A stretch of DNA of 64,000 nt from AP-15 sp963795485 (GCA_963795485.1 CAWCIL010000039.1:186001-250000); one strand, 5' to 3'. Counted from the stretch's first letter, positions 38,966 through 49,157 are shown. Made by a program: numbers and translations. The notes: generated from the sequence alone by a model not told the origin.

Positions 38966-39916
38966 CTACCGCGCCCGCGAGGCCGGGGCTTTGGCCGCGT
39001 CGCTGGTGCGCGCGATCGCCGCGCGCTTCGGCCGCACGTAATAGAGGGTCGGGGCGGCGATAAAGAGCGAGGAGTAGGTGCCGATCACGACGCCCCACAG
39101 CATCGCGATGCTGAACCCGCGCAGCACCGCGCCGCCGAGGAACAACAGCGACAGTACTGCGAGCGCCACGGTGCTGACCGTCAGGATCGTGCGCGACAGG
39201 GTCTCGTTCAAAGCGAGGTTGATCAGGTCGCCAAACGGCATCGTCCGGTATTTGCGCATCGACTCCCGAACCCGGTCGTAGATCACGACGGTGTCGTTGA
39301 CCGAATAGCCGGCGACGGTCAGGATCGCGGCGAGCGTCGTCAGGTTGAATTCGAGGTGAAACAGCGCGAACAGGCCGACCGTGGTGATCACGTCGTGCAA
39401 GGTCGAGATCATCCCGCCGATGCCGAACTGCCACTCGAAGCGGAAGGCGATATAGAGGGCGATCGCCACCAGGGCGAGCACGGTCGCGATCACGCCGGCG
39501 CGGATCAGTTCGCCGCCGACGGTCGGGCCGACCACCTCGATCCCGCGATAGTCGATCCCCGGCCCCAGCGCCTTGCGCGCCAGCTCGACCGCCCGCTCCT
39601 GCGCGGCGTCGCCGCCCGGCTGGCGCGGCAGTCGGATCAGCACGTCGGTCGGCGGACCAAAGCCCTGCAGCGAAACATCGCCGATATGCAGCGCATCGAG
39701 CTTTTGCCGCATTGCGCCGAGATTGGCGGCGCCGGTCGTGGACCGGACCTGGATCTGGGTCCCGCCGACGAAATCGATCCCGTAATTCAGCCCGACGGTC
39801 AGAAACAAGACGATCGAGGCCAGCATCAGGAACCCAGAAAAGGCAAAGCCGAACCGATGCCATTTCATAAAGTCGATCTGCGGCGTGCGCCGGATGACGA
39901 TCAGCGGTCTGAACAA
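38966..39916 (-). CDS. secF: Protein translocase subunit SecF
   Basis: 316-aa inner-membrane protein of the RND superfamily; with SecD it uses the proton gradient to pull substrates through SecYEG. Signature pieces are GLNYGIDFVGGTQIQV near the N-terminus, VGGELIRAG, and DTVVIYDRVRESMRKYR in the fourth transmembrane region. Six membrane helices can be seen. Intact. 74 bases downstream of secD. Confidence 0.95.
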   Translation of the reverse strand: MFRPLIVIRRTPQIDFMKWHRFGFAFSGFLMLASIVLFLTVGLNYGIDFVGGTQIQVRSTTGAANLGAMRQKLDALHIGDVSLQGFGPPTDVLIRLPRQPGGDAAQERAVELARKALGPGIDYRGIEVVGPTVGGELIRAGVIATVLALVAIALYIAFRFEWQFGIGGMISTLHDVITTVGLFALFHLEFNLTTLAAILTVAGYSVNDTVVIYDRVRESMRKYRTMPFGDLINLALNETLSRTILTVSTVALAVLSLLFLGGAVLRGFSIAMLWGVVIGTYSSLFIAAPTLYYVRPKRAAIARTSDAAKAPASRAR

Positions 39917-39990
39917 GTTTGAGCGGCCCTACAAAAACTCTCGATTGGCGATGTGGCAGACGTCCTCGGCTGGACTGGAGTGCTCCCGCC

Positions 39991-41568
39991 TCAGATCGGA
40001 ATCAGCTTGGGCTTCGAGCGCCGCACCCAGGTCACGATCAGCAGCCGGGTGACCAGGATCGCGGAAAACAGCGAGGTCAGAACCCCAATGCTGAGGGTGA
40101 CGGCAAAGCCCTTGACCGGCCCCGAGCCGAGCCAGAACATCAGCGCGCCGGCGACGAGCGTCGTCACATGGCTGTCGACGATCGTGCCGAAGGCGCGCTT
40201 GAACCCGGCGTCGAGCGAGGAGAGGATCGTGCGGCCGGCCCGCACCTCCTCGCGAATACGCTCGTAGATCAGCACATTGGCGTCAACCGCCATGCCCATG
40301 GTCAAGGCAATGCCGGCGATGCCCGGCAGGGTCAAGGTGGCGCCGAGCAGCGACAAGCCGCCCAGCATCAGGCACAGGTTGAAGAACAGCGCGATATCGG
40401 CGAACACGCCGAACAAGCCGTAGAACAGCACCATGAAGACGACGACCAGCGCCACCCCGACGATGCACGCCATGGCGCCGGCATGGATCGAATCGGCGCC
40501 GAGCCCCGGCCCGACGGTGCGCTCTTCGAGGATCGTGATCGGCGCCGGCAACGCGCCGGCTCGCAGCAGCAGGGCAAGGTCGCTCGCCGACTGCACCGTA
40601 AAGCTGCCGGAGATGATGCCGCTGCCGCCGAGGATCGCTTCCTTGATGACCGGCGCGCTGATCACCTTGTTGTCCAGCACGATCGCAAACGGCTTGCCGA
40701 CATTCGCGCGGGTCGCGTCGCCGAACCGCTGCGCGCCCTCGGCGTCAAAGCGAAAGCTGACCACCGGCTCGTTGCCCTCGAAGCTGGGCTGGGCGTCGAC
40801 CAGCATGCCGCCCCCGACCATGACCCGTTTTTGCACGACATAGGCGTCGGGGCCGACGCGTTGGGCGCTGCTCGCCGAGGCGGGCAGGATCTCGTCGCCG
40901 ATCGGCAGCCGGCCGCTGCGCGCGTCTTCGAGCGGGACGCCGGTGTCGACCAATTGAAACGTCAGCTTGGCGGTGCGGCCGAGGAGCGCCTTGACGTGCT
41001 CCGGGTCGGAGATGCCGGGCAGCTCGACCAGGATGCGGTCCTGCCCCTCCTGCTCGATCGTCGGCTCCTTGATCCCGGTCTCGTCGATGCGGCGGCGGAT
41101 GATCTCGATCGACTGCTCGACGGCGAGGCTGCGCTTCGTTTCGGTCGCCGCGGCACTGAAGCGAACCGTCCCGGCCCCGTCGGGGGTGATGGCGACGGTC
41201 AGGTCCGGGTCGATCTTCGCCAGCGCCTGACGCGCGTCGTCGACCCGCCCGAGCTCGCGGATCTTGAAGGCGATAGCGTCGCCTTTGACCGCGAGCCCGG
41301 TATAGCCGATGTTGGCGTCGAGCAAGGCGTTACGCACATTGTCGATGATCGAGTTCAAGCGCTCGCGCTCGGCCGCCGCGACATCGACCTCGAGCAGCAG
41401 ATAGGAGCCGCCGCGCAGGTCGAGCCCCAGCGACACCTGCTTGTGCGGCACGATGTCGGGCAGCCGGTCGAGCGCCGCCGAGCTGAACAGGTTGGGCAGC
41501 GCGAGCAGGACGCCGAACGCACAGATCGCGCAGATCAGCAGAATTTTCCAGTTGGCGAAATATAGCAT
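39991..41568 (-). CDS. secD: Protein translocase subunit SecD
   Basis: 525-aa inner-membrane protein. The first helix is WKILLICAICAFGVLLALP; the large periplasmic P1 region starts with LGLDLRGGSYLLLEVD and later has RRRIDETGIKEPTIEQEGQD and ILVELPGISDPE. The C-terminal membrane half contains GMAVDANVLIYERIREE, the RND transmembrane motif with the proton-path Asp. Complete and intact. It sits between yajC and secF as part of the Sec accessory operon. Confidence 0.96.
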   Translation of the reverse strand: MLYFANWKILLICAICAFGVLLALPNLFSSAALDRLPDIVPHKQVSLGLDLRGGSYLLLEVDVAAAERERLNSIIDNVRNALLDANIGYTGLAVKGDAIAFKIRELGRVDDARQALAKIDPDLTVAITPDGAGTVRFSAAATETKRSLAVEQSIEIIRRRIDETGIKEPTIEQEGQDRILVELPGISDPEHVKALLGRTAKLTFQLVDTGVPLEDARSGRLPIGDEILPASASSAQRVGPDAYVVQKRVMVGGGMLVDAQPSFEGNEPVVSFRFDAEGAQRFGDATRANVGKPFAIVLDNKVISAPVIKEAILGGSGIISGSFTVQSASDLALLLRAGALPAPITILEERTVGPGLGADSIHAGAMACIVGVALVVVFMVLFYGLFGVFADIALFFNLCLMLGGLSLLGATLTLPGIAGIALTMGMAVDANVLIYERIREEVRAGRTILSSLDAGFKRAFGTIVDSHVTTLVAGALMFWLGSGPVKGFAVTLSIGVLTSLFSAILVTRLLIVTWVRRSKPKLIPI

Positions 41569-41646
41569 GCCGTCAATTCCGCGACACTGGGCGTCGCGGC
41601 CGGCTTCGGCCCGACGCCCGCGCCCGCAGCTCCCCGCGCCTCTGCC

Positions 41647-42024
41647 TCAGCGCCGCCACCGTCCCGGGACCCAGACCCAGCGATAGCCGTTCCAGCGCCA
41701 GTGCCCGGGCAGCCAGTGCCAATGGTAATGCCCTGCCGGATGCGGCGGGCGCGCCTCGTGGCGCGGCGGCGGCATCGGCGGGCGATGATGCGGCGGTCGA
41801 TGGTGCGGCGGCGGGCCGGGAGGTGCGCCGGCCGGCGCCGCGGCGGGCGGCGGCGCTTCGGTCGGCGGCGGCCCAGGCGGCGCGGCTGACGGCGCCGCGG
41901 CCGAGGGCGGCGGCGCCGCGGCCGGCGGCGGTCCCGGCGGGTTTGCCGACTGCGCCAAGGCGGCGCGGAGCGGCAAGGCCAGCGCCGCTAGCGCGGCCCC
42001 TAGAATGGCTCTTCGATCGTGCAC
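41647..42024 (-). CDS. Exported Pro/Ala-rich protein with a Trp/His-rich C-terminus
   Basis: About 125 aa from the GTG at 42024, which has a cggag ribosome-binding site. The signal peptide begins HDRRAILGAALAALALPL, which resembles a twin-arginine leader only loosely. A long PPGPPPxAAPP low-complexity region follows. The end, HYHWHWLPGHWRW then YRWVWVPGRWRR, resembles YXWGXW-type repeats in surface-associated proteins. It lies between yajC and secD, an unusual insertion in that operon. Function unknown. Confidence 0.65.
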   Translation of the reverse strand: MHDRRAILGAALAALALPLRAALAQSANPPGPPPAAAPPPSAAAPSAAPPGPPPTEAPPPAAAPAGAPPGPPPHHRPPHHRPPMPPPRHEARPPHPAGHYHWHWLPGHWRWNGYRWVWVPGRWRR

Positions 42025-42129
42025 TGCAACACTCCGTTTATGGCGATCAACAGCCGACGATGCCTGCTGCCGCAAGGCGCGTCCATCCGATTTTGCCGAA
42101 CCGGCTCGGCACGCTTCGTCGCAGCCCCG

Positions 42130-42528
42130 TCAATCCTTGGTTTCGGCCTTGGCCCGCGCCTGGTCCTTCTGCTTTGCCGCCTCGCGCGCGGCGGCTGGAT
42201 CGGGCTTCGCCACAACGCTGGTGATCGTGCCGCGCACCACGCGCACCCGGACCCCGTCGGCGATGTCGACGCTGACCTCGTCGGGGCTCTCGACCCGCAC
42301 CACGGTGCCGATGATGCCGCCGCCGGTGACCACCCGGTCGCCGCGCCGCAAGGCGTCGAGCGTCGCCCGGTGATCCTTGGCCTTGCGCTGCTGCGGCCGG
42401 ATCAGCAGGAAATAAAACACGACGAAGATGAGCACCAGCGGCAGGAACTGGATCATCGTGCTCTGGCTGTCGAGCAAGCCCGACAGGCCGGTTCCTTGGG
42501 CATACGCGGCGGAGATCAGCATCGGCAT
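42130..42528 (-). CDS. yajC: Preprotein translocase subunit YajC
   Basis: 132 aa with a single membrane helix (IQFLPLVLIFVVFYFLLI) directly followed by RPQQRKAKDHR, then the conserved LRRGDRVVTGGGIIGTVV and a charged tail. It binds the SecDF complex. Intact. The order yajC-(small exported protein)-secD-secF-Mth938 runs on the minus strand. Confidence 0.95.
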   Translation of the reverse strand: MPMLISAAYAQGTGLSGLLDSQSTMIQFLPLVLIFVVFYFLLIRPQQRKAKDHRATLDALRRGDRVVTGGGIIGTVVRVESPDEVSVDIADGVRVRVVRGTITSVVAKPDPAAAREAAKQKDQARAKAETKD

Positions 42529-42734
42529 CGAGCCTCGACATCATGCGTCCGTCGTCGGGAGGCGGCACGCTCGCCCGCGGCCCCGAAATCACCGACCGCT
42601 TGGCGCAAGGATTAGGTACGCGATGCCCGGTTAAAGAGCAATGGTCGGATATTCCGCGCATTTCCTGTGCCGTACGCCCTGTGATAGCGTCCGCGCCCTC
42701 TTTTCGCCCGCTGCGGCCGGACCCCCCACCGCCG

Positions 42735-43604
42735 ATGACCCCGCCGATGACGGATCCCGATCTGCTGCCGCTGCTGCGCCGCCTCGCCGAGGCGCTCGAA
42801 CGCTTGGCGCCCCCGCCGGCGCCGCCGGTCGATCTCGATGTCGCCGAGGCCTATGTATGGCATGCCGACGGTGCCCGGCTCGAGCCGGTCCGCGAGGTCA
42901 ACCGGGTCGAGCTCGGGCTGTTGCGCGGCGTCGACCGGGTACGCGACATCCTGCTCGACAACACCCGGCAATTCGCCGCCGGGCTGCCGGCCAACAACGT
43001 GCTGCTGTGGGGGGCGCGCGGCACCGGCAAGAGCTCGCTGATCAAGGCGGCGCACGCCGCGGTCAACGCCGAACGGCCGCACGCGCTCGCCCTCGTCGAG
43101 ATCCATCGCGAGGACGTTCCGAGCCTGCCGCATCTGCTGTCTCTGCTGCGGCCCTGCGCGCGTCGGTGCCTGCTGTTCTGCGACGATCTTTCGTTCGATC
43201 AGCACGACACCAGCTTCAAATCCCTGAAAGCCGTGCTCGAGGGCGGCATCGAGGGGCGGCCGGCGAACGTCATCCTCTACGCCACCTCGAACCGCCGCCA
43301 TCTGATGCCGCGCGAGATGATCGACAACGAGCGCTCGACCGCGGTCAACCCCTCTGAGGCGGTCGAGGAGCAGGTCTCGCTGTCGGACCGCTTCGGGCTG
43401 TGGCTCGGCTTTCACAATGTCGACCAAGCCACCTATCACGCGATCGTGCGCGGTTACGCCGAACGCTACGGGTTGGCGCTGCCGGCCGACCAGCTGACCG
43501 CCGAGGCCAACGAATGGGCAATCACCCGCGGCGCGCGCTCCGGCCGGGTCGCCTGGCAATTCATCCAGGATCTCGCCGGCCGCCTCGGCAAGACCCTCGC
43601 CTAA
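42735..43604 (+). CDS. DUF815-family AAA ATPase
   Basis: 289 aa from the ATG at 42735 (42747 is an alternative). The P-loop WGARGTGKSSL, Walker B LLFCDDLSFD and sensor ILYATSNRRHLMPREM define DUF815, ATPases of unknown role found throughout Alphaproteobacteria near the pcm-yajC region. The upstream 200 bases are open in the same frame but lack homology. The gene is intact and divergent from yajC, convergent with the M23 lipoprotein gene. Confidence 0.9.
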   Translation: MTPPMTDPDLLPLLRRLAEALERLAPPPAPPVDLDVAEAYVWHADGARLEPVREVNRVELGLLRGVDRVRDILLDNTRQFAAGLPANNVLLWGARGTGKSSLIKAAHAAVNAERPHALALVEIHREDVPSLPHLLSLLRPCARRCLLFCDDLSFDQHDTSFKSLKAVLEGGIEGRPANVILYATSNRRHLMPREMIDNERSTAVNPSEAVEEQVSLSDRFGLWLGFHNVDQATYHAIVRGYAERYGLALPADQLTAEANEWAITRGARSGRVAWQFIQDLAGRLGKTLA

Positions 43605-43653
43605 AGAATCGAGTTCGCCCAGCCGGGGAGATCGCCGGCGCCGCAGATACCGC

Positions 43654-44808
43654 TTAGCCGGCGCCGGGCGGCTTGGTCGCGGCGCTCGGCAGCGGCGCCA
43701 GGTAGTCGCGCGGATCGACCGGGCGCTTGCCGCGGCGCAGCTCGAAATGCAGTTGCGGCTCCTTGACGTTGCCGGTCGAGCCGACCCGGGCGATGACCTG
43801 GCCCCGGGCGACCTTCTGACCGGTCCTAACCAGGATCAGGTCGCAATGGGCGTAGGCCGAGATCCAGCCGTTCGGGTGCTTGATCAGAACCAGGTTGCCG
43901 TAGCCGCGCAATTCGTTGCCGGCATAGGCGACGACGCCGGCGTCGGTCGCCTGCACCGGCGCGCCGCGGGCCGCGCCGATATTGATCCCGTCATTATGGG
44001 TGCCGTCCGGGCCGGCACCGTAATTCTCGAGGATATGGCCACGCACCGGCCACAGGAAGGTGCCGCCGCGATGGGCGGGCGCCGGCTCGGCTGTGGCCGC
44101 AGCACCTGGAGCTGTCGGCGGATGCGCTGCCGGCTCCGCCGACGCGACACGCGGCGTCTCCGCCCGGATTGGTGCAAGGGGCGCGTCTGGCGGCGTCAGG
44201 GTTGCACCGGACGCGGCGGGCGGCGTCGAGCTCGCCTCGGAGCCAGACGGCGGCGCGCGGTCGGGCGGGAGAGCGCGATCCGCGTGCTGATCGGGCGTGC
44301 GGCTGGCAATTTCCGGCGGTGGCTCCGCGGTCACGGGCCGGACCAGCGGGATCGGCCGATCCCGATCGGGAGCAGGCGGCGCCGCGCGGCTGGCGAGTTC
44401 CGGCGGCGGCGGCAATGGCGTCGTCGCCACTGCAGCCTCGGGAGGCGATACCACTGGCGGCGACGGGACCATTGCCACCGGAGCCGCTATTGGCGGGCTG
44501 CCAAACCCGACCCCCCCGCCGGGAACGATCAGGGTGCCGCCCGCCAGGATACGGTAGGGCGGCGACAGATGGTTGGCCGCGGCGATTGCCTGCATCGGCA
44601 CGTGATAGCGACGGGCGATCCCCGACAGGGTCTGGCCGTGCTCGATGACGACCTGCGCCGGGACCTGCGTCGACAGCGATTCGCCGCCGTTCACGACCGG
44701 TGCCGGGCCGCCGAACCTGGGGCCGCATCCGGCCAGCATCAGCACCATCGGCAGAACGATCGGGTGCGCGACCCTCGCGCCGCGCCGCACGACACCGCGT
44801 TTGGCCAT
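43654..44808 (-). CDS. LysM/M23 peptidoglycan metallopeptidase-family lipoprotein (NlpD/EnvC-like)
   Basis: 384 aa. A signal peptide with lipobox LAGC near residue 28, a LysM domain (EHGQTLSGIARRYHVPMQAI, later GGTLIVPG), a long Pro/Ala linker, and a C-terminal M23 domain (WPVRGHILENYG, NDGINIGAARGAPV, GNLVLIKHPNGWISAYAHCD, QLHFELRRG). The zinc site is partly degenerate: the first ligand block reads HNDGIN, not HxGxD with a clear second His, which suggests an amidase activator like NlpD, not an active enzyme. The ATG at 44808 has a ggggggag ribosome-binding site. Intact, next to pcm as in many Alphaproteobacteria. Confidence 0.9.
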   Translation of the reverse strand: MAKRGVVRRGARVAHPIVLPMVLMLAGCGPRFGGPAPVVNGGESLSTQVPAQVVIEHGQTLSGIARRYHVPMQAIAAANHLSPPYRILAGGTLIVPGGGVGFGSPPIAAPVAMVPSPPVVSPPEAAVATTPLPPPPELASRAAPPAPDRDRPIPLVRPVTAEPPPEIASRTPDQHADRALPPDRAPPSGSEASSTPPAASGATLTPPDAPLAPIRAETPRVASAEPAAHPPTAPGAAATAEPAPAHRGGTFLWPVRGHILENYGAGPDGTHNDGINIGAARGAPVQATDAGVVAYAGNELRGYGNLVLIKHPNGWISAYAHCDLILVRTGQKVARGQVIARVGSTGNVKEPQLHFELRRGKRPVDPRDYLAPLPSAATKPPGAG

Positions 44809-44911
44809 TCTCCCCCCTTGCCGCCGCCGGCGCGCAAGCCATGCTCCCCATGCCCGGGCCCGCCTGCCGCACCTGCCATGCCGGTCCTTGGTAGCGGATG
44901 ACCGGGCCATG

Positions 44912-45589
44912 TCAACCTTGCGGCGCGACAGGCCGCCGCGGCAGCCCGCTGACCAACGGCACGAACCGCACCAGGCCCAAATCTTCGCTGACCAGGCCAT
45001 CCTCGGTGCGGCGGACCCGCACCAGCTGCTGGTCGCGGCGATCGGCCCCGACCGGCGCCACCAATACTCCTTCCGGCGCCAGCCCGTCGATCAGCGCCGC
45101 CGGGATCTGCGGCGCCGCGGCAGTGACGATGACCCGGTCATAGGGCAGCTGCTCGGGCCAGCCCTTGGTGCCGTCGCCGAATCGGCACACGACGTTGCGC
45201 AAGCCCAGCATCTCGAGGCGGCGCTCGGCCGCACGCAGCAATCCGCGATGCCGCTCGATCGAAAACACCCGGCGCGCGAGCCGCGCCAGGATCGCGGTCT
45301 GATAGCCCGAGCCGGTGCCGATCTCGAGCACCATGTGCCGGTCGCCGACCAACAGCGCCTCGGTCATCAGCGCCACCACATAAGGCTGGCTGATCGTCTG
45401 CCCGTCATCGATCGGCAGCGCCATGTCCTCATACGCCTGGTCGGCGAACGCCGCCGGCACGAAGGCTTCGCGCGGCGTCTTTTCGATGGCCCCCAGCACC
45501 CGCGGGTCGCCGATCCCGGCGCGGCGCAATTCCATCAGCAGCCGCAGCCTGCGCTGGATCAGCCCGGGGTCGACGGCGGGCTCAGCCAT
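44912..45589 (-). CDS. pcm: Protein-L-isoaspartate O-methyltransferase
   Basis: 225 aa, intact. Repairs isoaspartyl residues with SAM. FVPAAFADQAYEDMALPIDD, then TISQPYVVALM is the substrate region; VLEIGTGSGYQTAILARLA is SAM motif I and SIERHRGL motif post-I. It begins nine bases after the serS stop; in most relatives surE sits between the two, and it is missing here. Confidence 0.95.
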   Translation of the reverse strand: MAEPAVDPGLIQRRLRLLMELRRAGIGDPRVLGAIEKTPREAFVPAAFADQAYEDMALPIDDGQTISQPYVVALMTEALLVGDRHMVLEIGTGSGYQTAILARLARRVFSIERHRGLLRAAERRLEMLGLRNVVCRFGDGTKGWPEQLPYDRVIVTAAAPQIPAALIDGLAPEGVLVAPVGADRRDQQLVRVRRTEDGLVSEDLGLVRFVPLVSGLPRRPVAPQG

Positions 45590-45598
45590 CAGGGATGC

Positions 45599-46886
45599 TC
45601 AGCCATGTCGCTCGATGATTTCCTGCCCGCCCATGTAGGGCCGCAATGCCGGCGGGACCGCCACCGTGCCGTCCGCGCGCTGGAAATTTTCGAGGATCGC
45701 GATCAAGGTGCGCCCGACCGCCAGCGCCGAGCCGTTCAAGGTGTGGACTGGGCGCGTTCCCCGGCCCTCCGCCGGGCGATACCGCGCCTTCATCCGCTGC
45801 GCCTGAAACGCGCCGCAATTCGAGCAGCTCGAAATCTCGCGATAGGCCCCCTGCCCCGGCAGCCACACCTCGAGGTCATAGGTCTTCTGCGCCGCAAACC
45901 CCATGTCGCCGGCCGACAGCAGCATGACCCGATAGGCGAGACCGAGCCGCTTCAGCACCTCCTCGGCGCACGCGGTCATGCGCTCGTGCTCGGCCGCCGA
46001 CTGCTCCGGTGTGGTCACCGAGACCAGCTCGACCTTGTAGAACTGGTGCTGGCGGATCATCCCGCGGGTGTCCTTGCCGGCCGCCCCGGCCTCCGAGCGA
46101 AAGCACGGCGTCCATGCGGTAAAGCGCAGCGGCAGTCGCGCTTTCGTCGAGGATTTCGTCGGCGACGAGGTTGGTCAGCGGCACCTCGGCGGTCGGGATC
46201 AGCCAGTAGCCCTCAGTGGTGCGGAACGAATCCTCGGCGAATTTCGGCAGTTGGCCGGTGCCGAACATGGCATCGTCGCGCACCAGCAACGGCGGCGATA
46301 TCTCCTCATAGCCGAATTCCCGCGTGTGCAGGTCGAGCATGAATTGGGCGAGCGCCCGCTCCAGCCGTGCCAGATCCCGCCGTAGGACTACAAAGCGCGA
46401 TCCCGAGAGCTTGGCGGCCCGCTTGAAATCCATCATCCCGAGGCGCTCGCCGATTATTTCGTGCGAGCGTCGGTTCGAAATTGAAGCGCGGCGGCTCGCC
46501 CTCGCGGCGCAACAGCAGTGATTGGCGGTCTCGTCCTCGCCGTCCGGCACATCCTCGGCCGGCAAGTTCGGCAAGGTTGTCGAGCAGCTGCGTCGAGTTC
46601 GGCCCTCCGCACCGCCGCCTCACCCGCGGCGATGGTCCGCATCGAAATCTTCACCTCGGCCGCTTCCGCCAGAAGCGTCGTCGCATCCTCGCCGCGCTTC
46701 TTGGCGGCGCCAATATCGCGAGTGATGCGGTTGCGGCGGGCCTGGGCCTCCTGGGCGCGGTCTCGGCGGCGCGCCAGTTGCGATCGAGCGCCAGCACCTG
46801 CTTCAGCGTCGCGGCGCCAGGCCGCGGCGGGCGAGGCCGCGGTCGAATTCCGCCGCATGCTCGCGGATCCACCTGATGTCGTGCAT
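45599..46886 (-). CDS. serS: Seryl-tRNA synthetase (many apparent frameshifts)
   Basis: Class II synthetase charging tRNA-Ser and tRNA-Sec. MHDIRWIREHAAEFDRGL opens the N-terminal coiled-coil arm. Then come FNFEPRSHEIIGERLGMMDF, KLSGSRFVVLRRDLARLERA (motif 1 region), PLRFTAWTPCFRSEAGAAGK with DTRGMIRQHQFYKVEL (motif 2), and EISSCSNCGAFQAQRM with LNGSALAVGRTLIAI (motif 3). Full synthetase length is reached only with about nine frame switches, most between 46130 and 46830; the last 150 residues are in one frame. The pairing of an intact active-site set with many shifts points to sequence error. Confidence 0.9.
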
Positions 46887-47072
46887 CGGCCGAACTAAAA
46901 CACAAACGGAACACGGCCGATATAGTCGCCCGCGCCCGGCGCGTCCATAAGACTCCAAAGGTGCTGCGCCCGGCTTCAAAACGGCACCGCCAATCCGCCC
47001 GTTTACCTCAGACCGAATTTGCCATACCAAGGCCGCAAAGGCCGAATCGCCTCGCAAGCCCGGGAGGAAGCG

Positions 47073-48705
47073 ATGCTGGGATTGATGTCGGAGCGGCCGC
47101 TCCTGGTGTCCGCGATCATGACCCATGCGGCGACCTATCACGGCGATGTCGAGATCGTCTCGCGCACCGTCGAAGGCCCGATCCACCGCTATACCTACGC
47201 CGAAGCCGAGCGCCGCTCGAAACAGCTCGCCCGCGCGCTGCTTGCGGCTCGGCATCGAGCCCGGCGACCGGGTCGCCACCCTCGCCTGGAACACCTTTCG
47301 CCATTTCGAGCTCTATTACGCGATCTCCGGCATCGGCGCCGTCTGCCACACGATCAACCCGCGGCTGTTCGACGACCAGATCGTCTATATCGTCAACCAC
47401 GCCGCCGACCGGCTGCTGTTCGTCAACGCGACCTTTCTGCCATTGGTCGAGCGCCTGGCCCCGAGCTTCCCGGCCGATTGCCGGATCGTACCGATGACCG
47501 GCGCCGACGCCGCCTCGGAAACCGGGTTGGCAACCCTCCCGTGCTACGAAAGCCTGATCGCGGCCGAGGACGCGGATTTCGCGTGGCCCGAATTCGACGA
47601 GCGCACCGCCGCGGCGCTCTGCTACACCTCGGGGACGACCGGCAATCCCAAGGGTGCCCTCTACAGCCACCGCTCGACGGTATTGCACGCCTTCGCCATT
47701 TCGCTGCCCGATGCGATCTCGATTTCGGCCCGCGACGTGGTCTGCCCGGTGGTGCCGTTGTTCCACGCCTGCGGCTGGGGCATTCCCTATGCCGCGCCGA
47801 TGAACGGGGCGAAGCTGGTGTTGCCCGGGCCGCGCCTCGACGGCGAGAGCCTCTATCGGCTGTTCGAGGCCGAAGGCGTCACCTACGCCCTCGGCGTGCC
47901 GACGGTGTGGCTCGGCTTCGAGGCCCATCTGTCCGCCGTCGGGCGCGCGTTGCTCGACCCTGCAGCGGGTGTTGTCCGGCGGCTCCGCGGTGCCGCCCTC
48001 GATGATCGAGGCGTTCGAGCGCCACGGCATCGACATGCGCCAGGGCTGGGGGATGACCGAGATGAGCCCGCTCGGCACCACGGCGGCGTTGAAGGCCAAG
48101 CACGGTGCGCTTGATGCCTCGGCGCGGAACGCGGTCAAGACGAAGCAGGGCCGGCCGGTTTACGGCGTCGAAATGAAGATCGTCGACGACGAGGGCCAAA
48201 TCCAGCCGCATGACGGCAAGTCGATGGGCGAATTATTGGTGCGCGGGCCGTGGATCGTCAGCGGCTATTTCGAGGATGAGGCGGCGAGCGCGGCCGCGGT
48301 CGAGGCCGACGGCTGGTTCCACACCGGCGACATGGCGGTGATCGACGCCGACGGCTACATGCAGATCACCGACCGCAGGAAGGACGTGATCAAATCGGGC
48401 GGCGAATGGATCAGCTCGATCGATCTCGAAAACGCCGCAATCGCCCATGAGGACGTGGCCGAGGCCGCGGTCATCGCCGTGCCCGACCCGCGCTGGGGCG
48501 AGCGGCCGTTGCTGATCGTGACGCCGCGGCCCGGCCGGCGGCCCGAGCGCGACCAGTTGATCGCCTTTCTCGCCCGCCAGTTCCCCAAATGGATGCTGCC
48601 CGACGAGATCGCCACATCGACGAAATGCCTCACACCGCCACCGGCAAGATCATGAAAACCCGCCTGCGCGAGATGTTCTGCGTGCGCGAAGTCTCGGAGC
48701 CCTGA
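47073..48705 (+). CDS. AMP-forming acyl-CoA synthetase, long/medium-chain type (apparent frameshifts)
   Basis: About 540 aa. ATP-binding P-loop YTSGTTGNPKGALYSH, HACGWGIPYAAP, GWGMTEMSPLG (A5), GWFHTGDMAVIDADGYMQI (A7), DRRKDVIKSGGEWIS (A8) and, after a frame move, PHTATGKIMKTRLREM with the catalytic Lys (A10). Frames switch near 47249, 47962 and 48612. The ATG at 47073 has a gggagg ribosome-binding site. It activates a fatty or related acid; ligases with this HACGW motif usually take medium- to long-chain acids. Confidence 0.9.
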
Positions 48706-48723
48706 TCCTCCGCGTGTCTACCG

Positions 48724-48754
48724 TAGGGTGGGTTAAGCGAACCGCAACCCACCG
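48724..48754. repeat. Inverted-repeat element, tagggtggg family
   Basis: Arms ggtgggtt (48727-48734) and aacccacc (48746-48753) around an 11-base loop, just behind the acyl-CoA synthetase stop. The same kind of element, with longer arms, is at 53602. Likely a dispersed intergenic hairpin that could end transcription. Confidence 0.6.
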
Positions 48755-48836
48755 CGCCGCGATGGTGCGTTTGACGCTCCGAATAATGATTTCTCACCTA
48801 AAATATGGGGATCGCTCGCCTGTGTTGCCGCTGCGA

Positions 48837-49157
48837 TCAGCGCGGCTCGGGAGCGGCGGGGCGGTAGGGTTTGACCGCGATCTCGCCTTCGCGCTGGCGC
48901 ATCGCATGAGCGTCGTGCCACGCCTGCATGTTCAGCAGCGTCTCCATTTTCACGCCAAAGGCTTTTTCGATCCGCAATGCCATTTCCGCGGACAACGCAG
49001 CGTTGCCGTTGATCAGGTCCGACAGAGTGGCGCGGCGCACGTCCAGCACCTTCGCCGCCTCGCTCACCGACAAGCCGAACTCGTCGAGAATTTCGTCGCG
49101 GATGAACGCGCCCGGATGCGGCGGCGGTATCGCTATCCTTTCGGGTACTCGGCTCAT
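48837..49157 (-). CDS. higA: HigA-family antitoxin
   Basis: 106 aa, intact. An HTH of the XRE/HigA type: PPHPGAFIRDEILDEFGLSV, then SEAAKVLDVRRATLSDLING. The pattern of PGxxLRxxxL-like opening and NGxxxLS after the recognition helix is the HigA hallmark. It binds the shared promoter and neutralises the toxin encoded directly upstream; the toxin stop and antitoxin start overlap (ATG/TGA type). Confidence 0.92.
   Translation of the reverse strand: MSRVPERIAIPPPHPGAFIRDEILDEFGLSVSEAAKVLDVRRATLSDLINGNAALSAEMALRIEKAFGVKMETLLNMQAWHDAHAMRQREGEIAVKPYRPAAPEPR

Noticed and set aside
39919..41565. Long open frames antisense to secD, the GMC gene and the PQQ protein
   Set aside because: High GC makes long chance frames on the opposite strand; they are Arg/Asp/Gln-rich, without domains, and overlap well-supported genes.
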